Translations under genes and position numbers: made by a program
Notes under the pieces: generated by a model
What the model was told of the DNA's origin: nothing
Seen by the model: the letters and a program-made list of their open reading frames with translations, nothing else
Databases searched by the model: none
Shown: piece after piece, positions 6,710 through 16,032 of the stretch
Layout: each line of letters begins with the position of its first letter
Numbering within the stretch: the stretch's first letter is position 1
DNA from: UBA1426 sp052034085
GTDB taxonomy: Bacteria; Bacillota; Clostridia; Peptostreptococcales; Anaerovoracaceae
NCBI GenBank assembly: GCA_052034085.1
Contig: JBPOJA010000025.1
Location: forward strand, 1-35,427
Length of the DNA stretch: 35,427 nt
Direction of reading: 5' to 3'

Positions 6710-8689
6710 TCAACCCGCCATATCCTTCCAGCCTTCGACTATCATTACCATGGCCAGGGTGTCCAGCTCGCAGTATTGAAGCAGGGCTTTTTGGATTTCG
6801 GTCCGCTCATAGTCAGACATTTCCTCAAACTGCAAGCGCGCATAGGCCATCATGGCCTCGCCCCCGTCCCGCAGTTCATCATTTTCGCTGAACAATATAA
6901 TCTGCGATAATTCCTCGTTTGAATAGTCCTCAAACATCCTGGGCAGAAGCCTGTACGGATCCACAACCCGGCCATCTTCAAATTCCACCCACTTCCAATC
7001 CGTATAGTTTAAACTTTTTATCCCGTCTGCAGCACCGTAAATGGGCCGGCTGTATTTATTCTGCAGATATACGGAACTGTTGAGAATAGCCGGCAGGACG
7101 TATTTTATGGAGTTTGAGCCTCCTGTTGCAGGATCGTAATAATATCGTTTCGCAAGCTCCCACAGGTCTATCATGCTTCGGGCTCCTTCCCACTGATTAT
7201 AGCTGCCCTTAACTGATTTTGTGATTGATTTTATAAACTCGCACAGCTCATCACGGTCTTCGATTTCGTTTTCATCCTCCATCAATTGCCTGTAAATTAT
7301 ATTCAGGTATGTGTTTTCATGGGGCGCATAGCGAAATATGCTGCCACTGTCACCTTCCAGCTCCTTTTTCAAATGCCTGATAAAATCGTAGTTGGGGAAA
7401 ATCCCCGGGGCAGTGTTCAAATACTGTCCTCTGTGCTCAATGTTGCCGTTCTCCTCCATAATGTGGTGAGAGTACTGAAAAGCAATGCCCTCATAAGGCC
7501 TCCTGCCTTTATTGAAGGGTATGGCCGGCATGTAGGTTTCAAAATCTATGAAGTGCAGGGGATATGCCCAGCTACTCATTTCCCGCCTCATATTTTCTGC
7601 ATCAAACCAGTGGCTACTGTCGTTTTCCCTGACTTTCTGAACCTGTATCCATTGACGCTGGCTTCTTGAAATCCCCGGCTTTGAATCGCCCGCAGGTGAA
7701 ATGTCTTCAAGGACCAGGTCCTTCATTTTTATGCTTCCCCGTTGTATGAACTCATCTTTCTTTCGGCAATCCCAGATTTCCAGAACCGTAGGCTCTTCAA
7801 AATCTTCATCTTCCCATTTCAGGACTTCTTTCCAGCATTCTTTCAACCCGTTTTTTAACCCTGCCTTCTCTTCTTCCGCAGAAGCTGTGAACTCGCATTT
7901 CCCGCAGATTGATGCAATCTGCGGCGGGATTTTTACACCCTCTTTGTTGCGGCGGCCCAGATAATCCGCATATTCGGCGAAAGTCATATCTTTTTCTATA
8001 CCGTAAAGTTCTTCATAAATCTGTTCACAGTAGCTGTCCACATTGACTGCACGCAAAACAGGCTCGGCCAGATCCTCATCGGTCAGTGATCCTTTTATGG
8101 CAACCTGTTTCCGGCCTGCCTCGTCTTTAACTACTTTGAATTTCTGGTGAAGGCCATCGCTTGGGCATTTTGACTGTTTGTCCACCAGCATTAAAAACGC
8201 CGTCACTTCCAAATCGGGGCGGGCCTTTTGCATCACGTATTTTTGAAATGCCACATCTGTCAGATATCGTCTCCAGTCGGAGGCGATGCTTCCGTTTTTG
8301 TTCAGGAATGTTTCTTCGGCTCCGTCTTTAATTGATTTGGCTTTCACTTCAATGAGCTGCAAACGATTTTTTTGTTTCACCAGAATATCTGCGCGAATGA
8401 AAAAATCTTTATATCGGATTGCTCCTTCATATATTGTAGCTTTCTCATTTTTCAGCAGTTCTCCGGTAGCTTCAAGGGATTCTTCGTAGTCCAGAGTATG
8501 AATATTTATCCCTCCGGAAAAGTAGCACTTCGCCAGTTCGCCCACCTGAAAACCGCCTTCCGCCAAGGCCAGCAAAAATGAATCTTCCTGCTTCTGGTTG
8601 GCATAGCTTTTATCAGTTGCATAATAAAGTTTGGTCGGGCAATCCATAGCTGTTATGAACAATGATTTAGTAAGGTATTTCGGTTTCAT
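6710..8689 (-). CDS. DUF2779-type protein: Fe-S PD-(D/E)XK nuclease plus DEDD exonuclease-like domain
   Basis: A 659-residue two-domain predicted nuclease. The N-terminal part resembles Cas4/AddB-type nucleases: Asp101, then Glu114-x-Lys116 in LIEVKAK, with Cys17 and Cys262-x2-Cys265-x19-Cys285 forming a likely iron-sulphur staple. The C-terminal part starts with HFIDFETYMPAIPF (Asp382, Glu384), as in DEDD 3'-5' exonuclease folds, with further acidic residues near the end (CELDTLAMV). Such proteins are found in many bacteria and no biochemical role is firmly known to me. Its ATG overlaps the TGA of the preceding surface-protein gene by four bases, so it depends on translation of that gene. 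The association with a surface protein is odd. Confidence 0.75.
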   Translation of the reverse strand: MKPKYLTKSLFITAMDCPTKLYYATDKSYANQKQEDSFLLALAEGGFQVGELAKCYFSGGINIHTLDYEESLEATGELLKNEKATIYEGAIRYKDFFIRADILVKQKNRLQLIEVKAKSIKDGAEETFLNKNGSIASDWRRYLTDVAFQKYVMQKARPDLEVTAFLMLVDKQSKCPSDGLHQKFKVVKDEAGRKQVAIKGSLTDEDLAEPVLRAVNVDSYCEQIYEELYGIEKDMTFAEYADYLGRRNKEGVKIPPQIASICGKCEFTASAEEEKAGLKNGLKECWKEVLKWEDEDFEEPTVLEIWDCRKKDEFIQRGSIKMKDLVLEDISPAGDSKPGISRSQRQWIQVQKVRENDSSHWFDAENMRREMSSWAYPLHFIDFETYMPAIPFNKGRRPYEGIAFQYSHHIMEENGNIEHRGQYLNTAPGIFPNYDFIRHLKKELEGDSGSIFRYAPHENTYLNIIYRQLMEDENEIEDRDELCEFIKSITKSVKGSYNQWEGARSMIDLWELAKRYYYDPATGGSNSIKYVLPAILNSSVYLQNKYSRPIYGAADGIKSLNYTDWKWVEFEDGRVVDPYRLLPRMFEDYSNEELSQIILFSENDELRDGGEAMMAYARLQFEEMSDYERTEIQKALLQYCELDTLAMVMIVEGWKDMAG

Positions 8690-11600
8690 TCGCCTTTTAC
8701 CTCACCCCGCCTTCTCCTCATCACCACAAACACCCCGGCAGCCGCCAGCAGGATCGCCAGTATTATTATCACATATAGCCACGTACCGCCACCGCCGGCT
8801 CCCTGCTCTTTGACCATATCCGACACCAGGGCATTGTCTATTTTTTCCGTAGTAATGATGTATTCCGACATGGTGTTGTTTTTATAAGTAACGACGCCGC
8901 CGGCTTCCACTGTCAGGTTTTCGGCAATCAGGGTAAACTGCCCAGTTTCCCCGTCGTATCTGTAAACATTCACTTTGGCACCTTCGCTTATACTTGTGGT
9001 GACAGAGAAAGTGGCCGTGCCGGGAAGCAGTCCGTGATGACCGAATGCAAAGGTGAAGCTTTCGCCTTTTCCGCCTGTCATGTCAAGCATTTTGTCCCCG
9101 TTAAGCGTCTGAGTACTGTAGCCGAAATCATACATTTCCATGTCGAATCCGATTTTGCTGTTCTCGCTTTTTACGCTCTTTCCCGTGAAGGAAATCAGCA
9201 TGCCCTCCTGGGCAAAGTCCAGGTCGCCTCCGTTTTCCTTAAGTCCTGAGAAATATTTTCCCGTCACGAAAGTCCCGGTTGCTCCATTCAGTTCCACCAG
9301 GAATGAACCGCCTTTCTGCGAGGCCATCTCTTCAAGCAGACTGCCATAATCCAGAAAGCTGCGGCCTTCGTCCCAGGGGTTGGTGATATATTGATTCAGG
9401 TCTGCTATATTAAGGCCGCCTTGTATCGCCTCCGGAGCAAGGGGGGCCGTATATTTTTCGCGTATCAGACTTTCCAGCTCCGCCTTGATTTTCCCCGCAG
9501 TATAGTCGTCGAACTGATGATAGTAGTGATATTTGTTGCTTAAGGGTATGTAATTAACCAGCTCCTTTTGAATTTCAGCTTCAACGGCCTGCACTCTGGG
9601 CACGGAATGCCATCTGACAAAGGCGGATCCATCTACTGTGAAGCGATCCTCGGTATAAACATCCCTGTCATCGTCATAGCGCAGGGTAATTTTATTTGGC
9701 GGCGACGGCAGAACCAGTCGTATATCAGGGATTTCAGTCGGCAGCTTCAATGACACGCATGGCTCAAAGCCCAAGGGGTTGGATTCAAAGCTCAGAGGTT
9801 TTATGGGTGTCGGAGGCGGTATTATCGGTTTTATCGGATCAATCGGTATTATTGGTACAATGGGCGGGAGGCCCGGCTCTTCGGCCTCTTTCACAAGCAG
9901 ACTGCAGGCCTGAGTATCGTAGCCCACGTCATTTTCTGCTTTAATCGTAAAATAATATGTTCCCGTTCCCACATCCGAGCCTATCGTAAGCACGCCGGTT
10001 TCTTCATCTATAAACACGGCTCCCGGCATGGGGAATTTTCCAGTTTTCATTAAAGACCAGTATATGGGTGTACTGCCCTTTGCTCTTATTTGTATGGTGG
10101 ACAGCGGGTCTCCTGCCTTCCTTTCAAAATTATATCTGTGGCTTTCTTTCTCAATAATGGGAGGCGTCCTGCCGGGTTCCCCTGGTTCTTCGGGCTCAGG
10201 TACTTCCGGCTCTCCGGGTTCTTCCGGCTCAGTTACATCGGGCGGTGTTACCGGCTCTTCAGGCGGGGTTTCTTCCGGAGTGCCGGTGCCGGTTACAGTA
10301 AGTGTGAAAAGCTGAATGTCGGAAGGAGACGGATCATTGCCTTCATAAGGATCATTGTAGTCCCCTAAAAGATATTTTGACCATTCCTTGCGATCGTGAG
10401 ATGGTGCGCCCGACCTGTCTTCTTCTGCTTTTATGGAGAATGTGTATTTTCCCGCTTTCATGCCCGGGGGAAAAGTCATCCTGCCATTCATTAAAGTTTG
10501 TCCTGTCGAAATACCCACACCCGGTGGTGCATCTATAAGAGTATACTTAAAGGGCTTATAGCCCTTTGCAGTCACTAAAAAACTGCCGCCTGTTTCCGCC
10601 TTAATTTCCGCATTGTCGGCGCTGGTTATTTTCACGGGATTTTTATGAGCCTGCCATACCCACTCCACGGTGACTTCCCTGGCAAACAGCGAGGTTCCCG
10701 TGGGATTTCCCTCTGCGTCAAGAATAGGTATTAGTTCCTGGCTTCCCGGATTCGAAGCAAGCAGCACATCCCCATAGGGTATAACTTCGTTCTCATATTT
10801 CCAGTTTCTGTCTAACTCCGGCATAAAATCCACGGTGGAAAATCCCTTCATTAAAAAGGAGAATTCTGAATCGGTAACCGTTCTGGTGCCCCCAGCATTG
10901 ATTATCCACAGGTATTCATTGTATTTTACCTGGTCGATAATCTTTTCCCCCTCTTCAAACCTCTTGTATGAGCCGGGAATTTTTTCAATGGATCTGAAGA
11001 ATTCTATAGGCACGGTGCTGCTCACATAACAGTTTACAGGCACGGTCACGCCACGATTATCCAGTATGAAATCATATCCGCCTGTATTTCCCCCGTGAAC
11101 CTGAAATTCTTCATCAGTGTAAAAATCATCGCGGGTGTCGAACATGCCCAGAGAATCCGTCTGGACGATAGAATGGTATCCCGTGGGAACATGAGCATTC
11201 CATGTGTAGCTCTTATATGGCTTGACCCAAAGTGGGCCATAATCGTAATAAGCAGTTTCCCACTGATCTTCCGGACTTGCATTGGGAGGGGCCTCCCAGT
11301 TGATGATGCGGGCCGGCATGACCTGCCCCGAAACATAATTATTCCATGAGTCGGATACGTAAACAACAATCCTGTTGAAAGGCATTGTAGGTGTTGCGGT
11401 GTTTGTCAAATACTGTTTACCCTCAGCCTTGAAAACAAGGCTGACTTTGTCTCCGCTGAACAGCTCGACATCTTTACGGATGAACTCGCCTCTTTCATTG
11501 GTCTTTGTGAAGCCCGATGCGGGATAACGCCTGATTTTAGGATTGTTCCAGTCCTCTGGATTGTTGGGATTGAAGCTCACATCAGCCGGAACCACCATAA

Positions 11601-13098
11601 CAGCATATTCTATATTTTTCGCAGGTTCAAAGCCACCTTTTCCGTCTCTTTTAAGCACACCACCCACACGGGCAGGCTTGACAAACACCTCCAGGAATTC
11701 CGCCTTGTATCCGGCGCTATTGGCTACCTGCTTTCTCACTATGGTGGGGCGCCAGTTAACAAGGTCAATATTTGAGCCCGCAAATTTTATAAATATATCA
11801 AGGATTCCGTAGAGTTCCACATCAAGCATATAGCCGTCCGCCTTGGCACGAATCCCCGCTCCCAGATAAGCCCCCGCTCCTGCCAGGTCAAAGCCGAATA
11901 TCTCTATCCCTATCTCTGCGCCCACCTTGAGATAACCGTTGATTTCTCCGGCAAGATCAAAGTCGCCGTCTGTTTTGAAATCCCTGTTGCAGAATCCGTG
12001 AACGCTGGTGGGGATATAAAGGACAGTACCTCCACGGGCGCCGATTTCTGCATAGGCATATTCCCTTGCCTCGATTTCCAGAGTCAGGCTGCCGTCCAGG
12101 CCTACTATTGCATAAATTCCGCCTCCTATTTTGCCGATTTTGGGTATGCTGACACCGATGGCAAACAGAGGAATCTTTATCGGCAGATTAACATTGGAAT
12201 CATCCATTTCGATGATAAGATATGATTCTTCCGCCATGCTGACAGCAAATTTATAACCGTCATTGCAGGTGTAGCGGGCCGTCAGGTCAATATTGTCTAT
12301 GCCTATGCCGCCGCTGACTTTAACGGTTAAACCTTTTCCGTCGCCTAATTTTGCGTTGAGTTTTTTATCTTTAAACTGAAAAGAAAACTGGGGGCTGGCT
12401 GAAATATACTTGAAGCCTTTTAGGGAATCGCCGAAAGCCAATTGCGTCATGTCTCCCGGCTTTACAAGAGATGACTCTACTCCCGGAGCAAATCCTGTAA
12501 TGTTCGCGCTGTTCAGGCGAACCGTTTCACCTTCGGCTCCCCCCAGTGTGAAATCCTTGAGAACTTCATGAATCTGGGGTCTTTCCACACCGTAGGTGCC
12601 GGCAAGGGAACCAAGCTGTTTGGCCAGTTCCGCATCTTTTGTATGGACTCCGCTAATCTCGGTTTCTCCGGTAACTTTGAAGGCCGTCAGGCTGGATGAA
12701 TCGACGACAATGGAGCCTTCTTTAATGGACATTCCTTTTTTGGCGGCAGCTGCATCCAGCGCCTTTTTCGACACATAACCGCCTTTTTCAATGATGGAAC
12801 TTGGAAGCAGTTTTTCCTTATTACCCGTCATGAGCTGGCCGGCTGTCGCCAGACTGGCCGTGACAGAATTGTCAACCTCAATTACACCGTCAGCCAGCTG
12901 GTAGGTGACCTGGGTAAAAGCGGCCGGTTCGGTGCCTGCCGTAAATTGTAGCCATTCCGCCGTAGGCTCAATAAACTCGTCTTCATAAGGAGGATCTTCC
13001 AAGTAACCTGTACCGGATGCTGTTATTTCCGGCGCAAACGAAAGGAATATCAAGCTTACAGTCAGCAAGACAGAAATTAGCAGATTACTTTTTTTCAT
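8686..13098 (-). CDS. Large secreted, membrane-anchored surface protein with Ig-like (He_PIG) modules
   Basis: A 1470-residue protein with a signal peptide (residues 1-28, KKSN then a hydrophobic core). The C-terminal anchor at about 1441-1460 is followed by MRRRRGEVKGE, a cytoplasmic positive tail. Two Pro/Glu-rich linkers lie near 932-990 and 1076-1106 (PEEPGEPE; IPIDPIKPIIPPPTPI). Between them is a putative-Ig (He_PIG) module (GAVFIDEETGVLTIGSDVGTGTYYFTIKA), and an earlier similar module lies near 840-900. The first 450 residues are Gly/Ala-rich beta-type sequence with no family I recognise. No LPXTG motif. Probably an adhesin or cell-envelope structural protein. It follows a lipoprotein gene by 67 bases and is coupled to the DUF2779-type gene downstream. 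Confidence 0.75.
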   Translation of the reverse strand: MKKSNLLISVLLTVSLIFLSFAPEITASGTGYLEDPPYEDEFIEPTAEWLQFTAGTEPAAFTQVTYQLADGVIEVDNSVTASLATAGQLMTGNKEKLLPSSIIEKGGYVSKKALDAAAAKKGMSIKEGSIVVDSSSLTAFKVTGETEISGVHTKDAELAKQLGSLAGTYGVERPQIHEVLKDFTLGGAEGETVRLNSANITGFAPGVESSLVKPGDMTQLAFGDSLKGFKYISASPQFSFQFKDKKLNAKLGDGKGLTVKVSGGIGIDNIDLTARYTCNDGYKFAVSMAEESYLIIEMDDSNVNLPIKIPLFAIGVSIPKIGKIGGGIYAIVGLDGSLTLEIEAREYAYAEIGARGGTVLYIPTSVHGFCNRDFKTDGDFDLAGEINGYLKVGAEIGIEIFGFDLAGAGAYLGAGIRAKADGYMLDVELYGILDIFIKFAGSNIDLVNWRPTIVRKQVANSAGYKAEFLEVFVKPARVGGVLKRDGKGGFEPAKNIEYAVMVVPADVSFNPNNPEDWNNPKIRRYPASGFTKTNERGEFIRKDVELFSGDKVSLVFKAEGKQYLTNTATPTMPFNRIVVYVSDSWNNYVSGQVMPARIINWEAPPNASPEDQWETAYYDYGPLWVKPYKSYTWNAHVPTGYHSIVQTDSLGMFDTRDDFYTDEEFQVHGGNTGGYDFILDNRGVTVPVNCYVSSTVPIEFFRSIEKIPGSYKRFEEGEKIIDQVKYNEYLWIINAGGTRTVTDSEFSFLMKGFSTVDFMPELDRNWKYENEVIPYGDVLLASNPGSQELIPILDAEGNPTGTSLFAREVTVEWVWQAHKNPVKITSADNAEIKAETGGSFLVTAKGYKPFKYTLIDAPPGVGISTGQTLMNGRMTFPPGMKAGKYTFSIKAEEDRSGAPSHDRKEWSKYLLGDYNDPYEGNDPSPSDIQLFTLTVTGTGTPEETPPEEPVTPPDVTEPEEPGEPEVPEPEEPGEPGRTPPIIEKESHRYNFERKAGDPLSTIQIRAKGSTPIYWSLMKTGKFPMPGAVFIDEETGVLTIGSDVGTGTYYFTIKAENDVGYDTQACSLLVKEAEEPGLPPIVPIIPIDPIKPIIPPPTPIKPLSFESNPLGFEPCVSLKLPTEIPDIRLVLPSPPNKITLRYDDDRDVYTEDRFTVDGSAFVRWHSVPRVQAVEAEIQKELVNYIPLSNKYHYYHQFDDYTAGKIKAELESLIREKYTAPLAPEAIQGGLNIADLNQYITNPWDEGRSFLDYGSLLEEMASQKGGSFLVELNGATGTFVTGKYFSGLKENGGDLDFAQEGMLISFTGKSVKSENSKIGFDMEMYDFGYSTQTLNGDKMLDMTGGKGESFTFAFGHHGLLPGTATFSVTTSISEGAKVNVYRYDGETGQFTLIAENLTVEAGGVVTYKNNTMSEYIITTEKIDNALVSDMVKEQGAGGGGTWLYVIIILAILLAAAGVFVVMRRRRGEVKGE

Positions 13099-13101
13099 CT
13101 C

Positions 13102-13144
13102 GGTTTTCTCCTATATCCTATATCCGCTTTGGTTTTCTCCTATA
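13102..13144 (-). repeat. Duplicated ribosome-binding-site segment before the surface-protein gene
   Basis: GGTTTTCTCCTATA occurs at 13102-13115 and again at 13131-13144, period 29. On the minus strand each copy contains AGGAG; only the one nearest the gene is properly placed (9 bases before ATG). This looks like a recent tandem duplication that could tune translation. Confidence 0.6.
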
Positions 13145-13165
13145 GCTGCATTAGCTATTTTTTTC

Positions 13166-14143
13166 TCATTTCTTCCTTATGTGAATCGTGGTCCCGGACT
13201 TGAACCGGTCCACGGTTTCCGGATTCTGGTTTTTCCGTACCACCACCGAAACTTCATAACCGCCTTTTGAACCTGACAGCTGGACATAGCCCAGCAGGTT
13301 TTGCCCGCTGAAATCGGCTTTGTTCCCCTCCTGCTTAAGTCCGTCAAACTTGCTCATCTTTTTTTCGTAATACTCAAATACATTTTCAGGCGCATCTTCT
13401 GAATAAAAAATCAGATCCGTCTCGCTTTTGGTGTAGCTGACACCAATCAACCTGCTGGAATCCTTTTTATAGATGTCGATAAAATCGTATGAAAAAATGC
13501 TGTCAAAATCAATACCTTCATCTTCTGTTACTATAGCCGGAAACTTCATTACTATTTCTGTTGTGTATTGTACCGGCTTTCCGCCATCGTCCGTCAATGT
13601 CCGTTCTTCGTCTTTGATAGTAATCTTGCAGTCATGGCCCGACATTGTGCCCTCCACAACAAATTCTTTATCGTAGCCGTGAGCATATGGATCCTGTGTT
13701 TCTCCTTTATAATACTCGGTCAGATCCTGCACGGATTCGTTGCTCAGGAGATGAATTTCGTATTTGGCTTTATTGAAATTACCGCCGGACCAGTCTGTGG
13801 CCAAACTCCAAAGTTCGATTTCTGTGTTGCCAGGCAGTTCAAAGTTTTCGACCAGTTTTGCGGGCGGCTTGTCCACGCTGACTTCTGATTTTGCGGGGCC
13901 GGTTTTCCCGCTTTCTTTGTCGTTGTCCTGATTTGAGGCATCGCCGTTTTTGTCTGCGTCTTCGCTGTTTTCAGCATTCGTGCCCTGCGTCTTGCCTGAG
14001 CCGTCATTATCTGCTTTGCCTCCGCATGAAACGAAGCCGAGCATGACGACTAACAGGATAAGCATTAATGCTACTGCGCTTTTAAAAGAAATATCTACAT
14101 CGCTGGGATTCATTTCCCTGAATTTAATGTTTTTGAAATTCAT
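13166..14143 (-). CDS. Predicted lipoprotein of unknown function
   Basis: A 325-residue protein. A hydrophobic segment (SAVALMLILLVVMLGFVSC) ends in a lipobox Cys, so it is probably lipid-anchored outside the membrane. About 60 low-complexity Asp/Asn/Gly/Lys residues follow (a tether), then a folded domain with no family I recognise. The 20 or so residues before the hydrophobic stretch are long for a lipoprotein signal peptide. The ATG at 14143 has an AAGAAGGTGG site, so it is kept; an internal start is possible. It is the first gene of a likely operon with the surface protein. Confidence 0.7.
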   Translation of the reverse strand: MNFKNIKFREMNPSDVDISFKSAVALMLILLVVMLGFVSCGGKADNDGSGKTQGTNAENSEDADKNGDASNQDNDKESGKTGPAKSEVSVDKPPAKLVENFELPGNTEIELWSLATDWSGGNFNKAKYEIHLLSNESVQDLTEYYKGETQDPYAHGYDKEFVVEGTMSGHDCKITIKDEERTLTDDGGKPVQYTTEIVMKFPAIVTEDEGIDFDSIFSYDFIDIYKKDSSRLIGVSYTKSETDLIFYSEDAPENVFEYYEKKMSKFDGLKQEGNKADFSGQNLLGYVQLSGSKGGYEVSVVVRKNQNPETVDRFKSGTTIHIRKK

Positions 14144-14254
14144 TTGTCCACCTTCTTTCCTATTTAAATACTGGTGGCAGATCCCTATAATATCGCTTAT
14201 GTATTATCGTCTGATTTGGTTTAATTATATTATTTATATTATTGATTTGATTCA

Positions 14255-14283
14255 ATTATATTACTGTCGGAATATTCAGTCAA
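14255..14283 (-). promoter_or_regulatory. Promoter for the lipoprotein/surface-protein operon
   Basis: The minus strand has TTGACT (14278-14283), 17 bases, then TATAAT (14255-14260), predicting a leader of about 105 bases. Between this and the megL terminator the 14144-14332 stretch is AT-rich with no other feature seen. Confidence 0.7.
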
Positions 14284-14332
14284 TTAGCATATTGTTGCAG
14301 CACCTTGAAAAAATTGCATTATTTTATATGAC

Positions 14333-14366
14333 AAAAAGGCATAGCCGCACGATTTGCGGCTATGCC
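14333..14366 (-). terminator. Rho-independent terminator of megL
   Basis: GGCATAGCCGC (14338-14348) pairs perfectly with GCGGCTATGCC (14356-14366) around a 7-base loop. On the minus strand it is followed by TTTTT. It lies 40 bases after the megL stop. Confidence 0.9.
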
Positions 14367-14406
14367 GGGTAATTTTTCTGCCTTGATATTTTCGTGAGAT
14401 CTGCTG

Positions 14407-15603
14407 TTACTTGGTTGCGGCGTCCAGGGCCTGCAGGCAGTCCCAGATGATGTCTTCGGGATCTTCCAATCCGACGGAAATGCGGACCAGACTCTTGGAG
14501 AAGCCTGCATCTATCATTTCTTCGTCGGTATAAGTGGAGTGGGTCATGGAACCGGGATGCTGAATCAGGGTTTCGCAATCTCCCAAGCTTACAGCAAGTG
14601 TACAAAGCTGCACATTGTTCATCATGGCTTCTGCTATTTCCGGGCTTTCCAGATCAAATGACACCATTCCGCCGCAGTCTTTCAGCTGTTTTTTGATGAC
14701 TGCTGCGTCCTTGTGTGTTTCAAGCCCGGGGAAATACATGTTTTTAATACGAGGATCCTTGGCCAGGGCCTCCGCTACGATTCTTGCGTTCTCGCAGTGC
14801 TTTTTCATGCGAATTGAAAGGGTTTTCAGTCCTCTGTTGATGAGGAAGGCTTCCTGTGCACCCAGCACCGATCCGGTCAGGTCTTTCAGGCCCACACCCT
14901 TAATAGTGGCCATCAGCTCCGCCGAAGATGCCGAAAAGCCCGCGATCAGATCTCCATGGCCGTTTAAGTATTTTGTGGCACTGTGAACCACAATATCCGC
15001 TCCAAACGACAGAGGTTTGCACAGCAGCCCTGTGGCAAAGGTGTTGTCTACAACGACCAGGCAGTCCGGATTGGATGCGTGGGCCATTTTGGAAACTTCC
15101 TCAATGTCGGTAACTTTCAAGGTGGGGTTGGTAATGGTTTCAAAATAAATGATATCGGTTTTCTTTTCCAGAGCCCTTTTGACGGCATCCAGATCTGTCG
15201 TGTCTATGAATTCCACATCGATGCCAAACTCCGGCAGCTTGTGGGAAAACAGGGCAAAGGTGCAGCCGTACAGGGCTTTGTCAGCCACCAGGCGGCTTCC
15301 TGCTTTCAGGAAAGTAGTTGTCGATGCCGAAATTGCACCCATTCCGGAAGAGAATGCACAGGCCGCTTCAGCCCCTTCCAGGAATGCAATCTTTTCTTCT
15401 ATCTGGGTCAGTGAGGGCGATCCTAATCTGCTGTAAATATAGCCTTCTTCTTTTCCCGCAAAACGGGCAGCCCCCTGTGCCGTGCTCTCAAACTCAAAGG
15501 TTGACGTCTGGAAAATCGGCAGCTGCAAAGAGCCGTAGGGATACATTCCGTGTTTCTCTCCGTGGATAATTCTGGTCTCCACGCCAAATTCTCTTTTACT
15601 CAT
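14407..15603 (-). CDS. megL: Methionine gamma-lyase (PLP-dependent)
   Basis: A 398-residue enzyme of the Cys/Met metabolism PLP family that splits methionine into methanethiol, ammonia and 2-oxobutyrate in the cytoplasm. Seen: YSRLGSPSL near 57-65, the PLP strand VVVDNTFAT, and the PLP-lysine segment VVHSATKYLNGHGD. LYGCTFALFSH carries the Cys typical of methionine gamma-lyase (Cys116 in the Pseudomonas enzyme), and LIQHPGSMTHSTY is also typical. Full length. The start has AGGAGAG 5 bases upstream. Cystathionine or homocysteine lyase activity is possible, but the Cys favours MegL. It lies downstream of the RuBisCO-like operon on the same strand, across a repeat-rich gap, so a metabolic link through methylthio compounds is possible but unproven. 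Confidence 0.88.
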   Translation of the reverse strand: MSKREFGVETRIIHGEKHGMYPYGSLQLPIFQTSTFEFESTAQGAARFAGKEEGYIYSRLGSPSLTQIEEKIAFLEGAEAACAFSSGMGAISASTTTFLKAGSRLVADKALYGCTFALFSHKLPEFGIDVEFIDTTDLDAVKRALEKKTDIIYFETITNPTLKVTDIEEVSKMAHASNPDCLVVVDNTFATGLLCKPLSFGADIVVHSATKYLNGHGDLIAGFSASSAELMATIKGVGLKDLTGSVLGAQEAFLINRGLKTLSIRMKKHCENARIVAEALAKDPRIKNMYFPGLETHKDAAVIKKQLKDCGGMVSFDLESPEIAEAMMNNVQLCTLAVSLGDCETLIQHPGSMTHSTYTDEEMIDAGFSKSLVRISVGLEDPEDIIWDCLQALDAATK

Positions 15604-15641
15604 CTTTCTCTCCTTTTTTTATGGCATCTAAATACTCGCCG

Positions 15642-15711
15642 CAGCTTGGCCGCAGCAATATCTGCTGTGGCTCGGCGCTGTCAAATTTGTCACAGCTTGG
15701 CCGCAGCAATA
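15642..15711. repeat. 19-bp perfect direct repeat upstream of megL
   Basis: CAGCTTGGCCGCAGCAATA occurs at 15642-15660 and 15693-15711, 51 bases apart, just before the megL start. On the minus strand TTGACA at 15685-15690 lies between the copies with a weak AT-rich box 16 bases on, so these could flank a megL promoter. Confidence 0.75.
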
Positions 15712-15782
15712 CTTCCTGATTAAATTATATGCCTAAAGGTGGGCAATCTCAAGAGCAAATTGACCCTGGGCAACCTGCTCGG

Positions 15783-15820
15783 TTTGGCCGGCACGTGCGT
15801 TTGGCCGGCACGTGCGTTTG
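15783..15820. repeat. 17-bp tandem repeat, about 2.2 copies
   Basis: TTTGGCCGGCACGTGCG at 15783-15799 is repeated exactly at 15800-15816 and begins a third time (TTTG). Each copy contains the palindrome GCACGTGC. Confidence 0.85.
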
Positions 15821-15821
15821 A

Positions 15822-15893
15822 GAGAGATGTGAATTTTGGCCAACCTGGTCGGTTTGGGAGAGATGTGAATTTTGGCAAACCTGGTCGGTTTGG
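15822..15893. repeat. 36-bp tandem repeat, two copies with one mismatch
   Basis: The 36-base unit starting GAGAGATGTGAATTTTGGC occupies 15822-15857 and 15858-15893, differing only at 15841 (C) versus 15877 (A). Its 3' part, AACCTGSTCGGTTTGG (S is C or G), also occurs alone at 15772-15787. Translated frames here are repetitive artefacts, not a gene. Confidence 0.85.
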
Positions 15894-16032
15894 CCAAAAT
15901 TGCAAGTTATGCTAGGGCGCCCTGCATAACTATTCGCGCTTTCGTCGCGTATACACCATTATGCGCATATGTATGCATTTTTCGCCGGAGAAACGGCGAA
16001 AAATGCCACATAACTTGAAAATTTGGCCAAAA
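15888..16032. repeat. Nested inverted-repeat element (possible structured RNA or miniature mobile element)
   Basis: Outer arms at 15888-15911 and 16009-16032 are reverse complements at 21 of 24 positions (both contain TTTGGCCAAA and the AACTTG/CAAGTT core). Inside are a 27-bp near-perfect palindrome at 15905-15931 (AGTTATGC...GCATAACT with central AGGGCGCCCT) and a 12-bp perfect hairpin, GCATTTTTCGCC (15975-15986) with GGCGAAAAATGC (15995-16006), loop 8. The whole 15604-16115 gap holds no convincing gene. No terminator-like U run follows the hairpins. Confidence 0.7.

Noticed and set aside
15642..15893. CRISPR array
   Set aside because: Repeats are tandem or irregularly spaced, of different units, with no unique spacers of constant length and no cas genes nearby.
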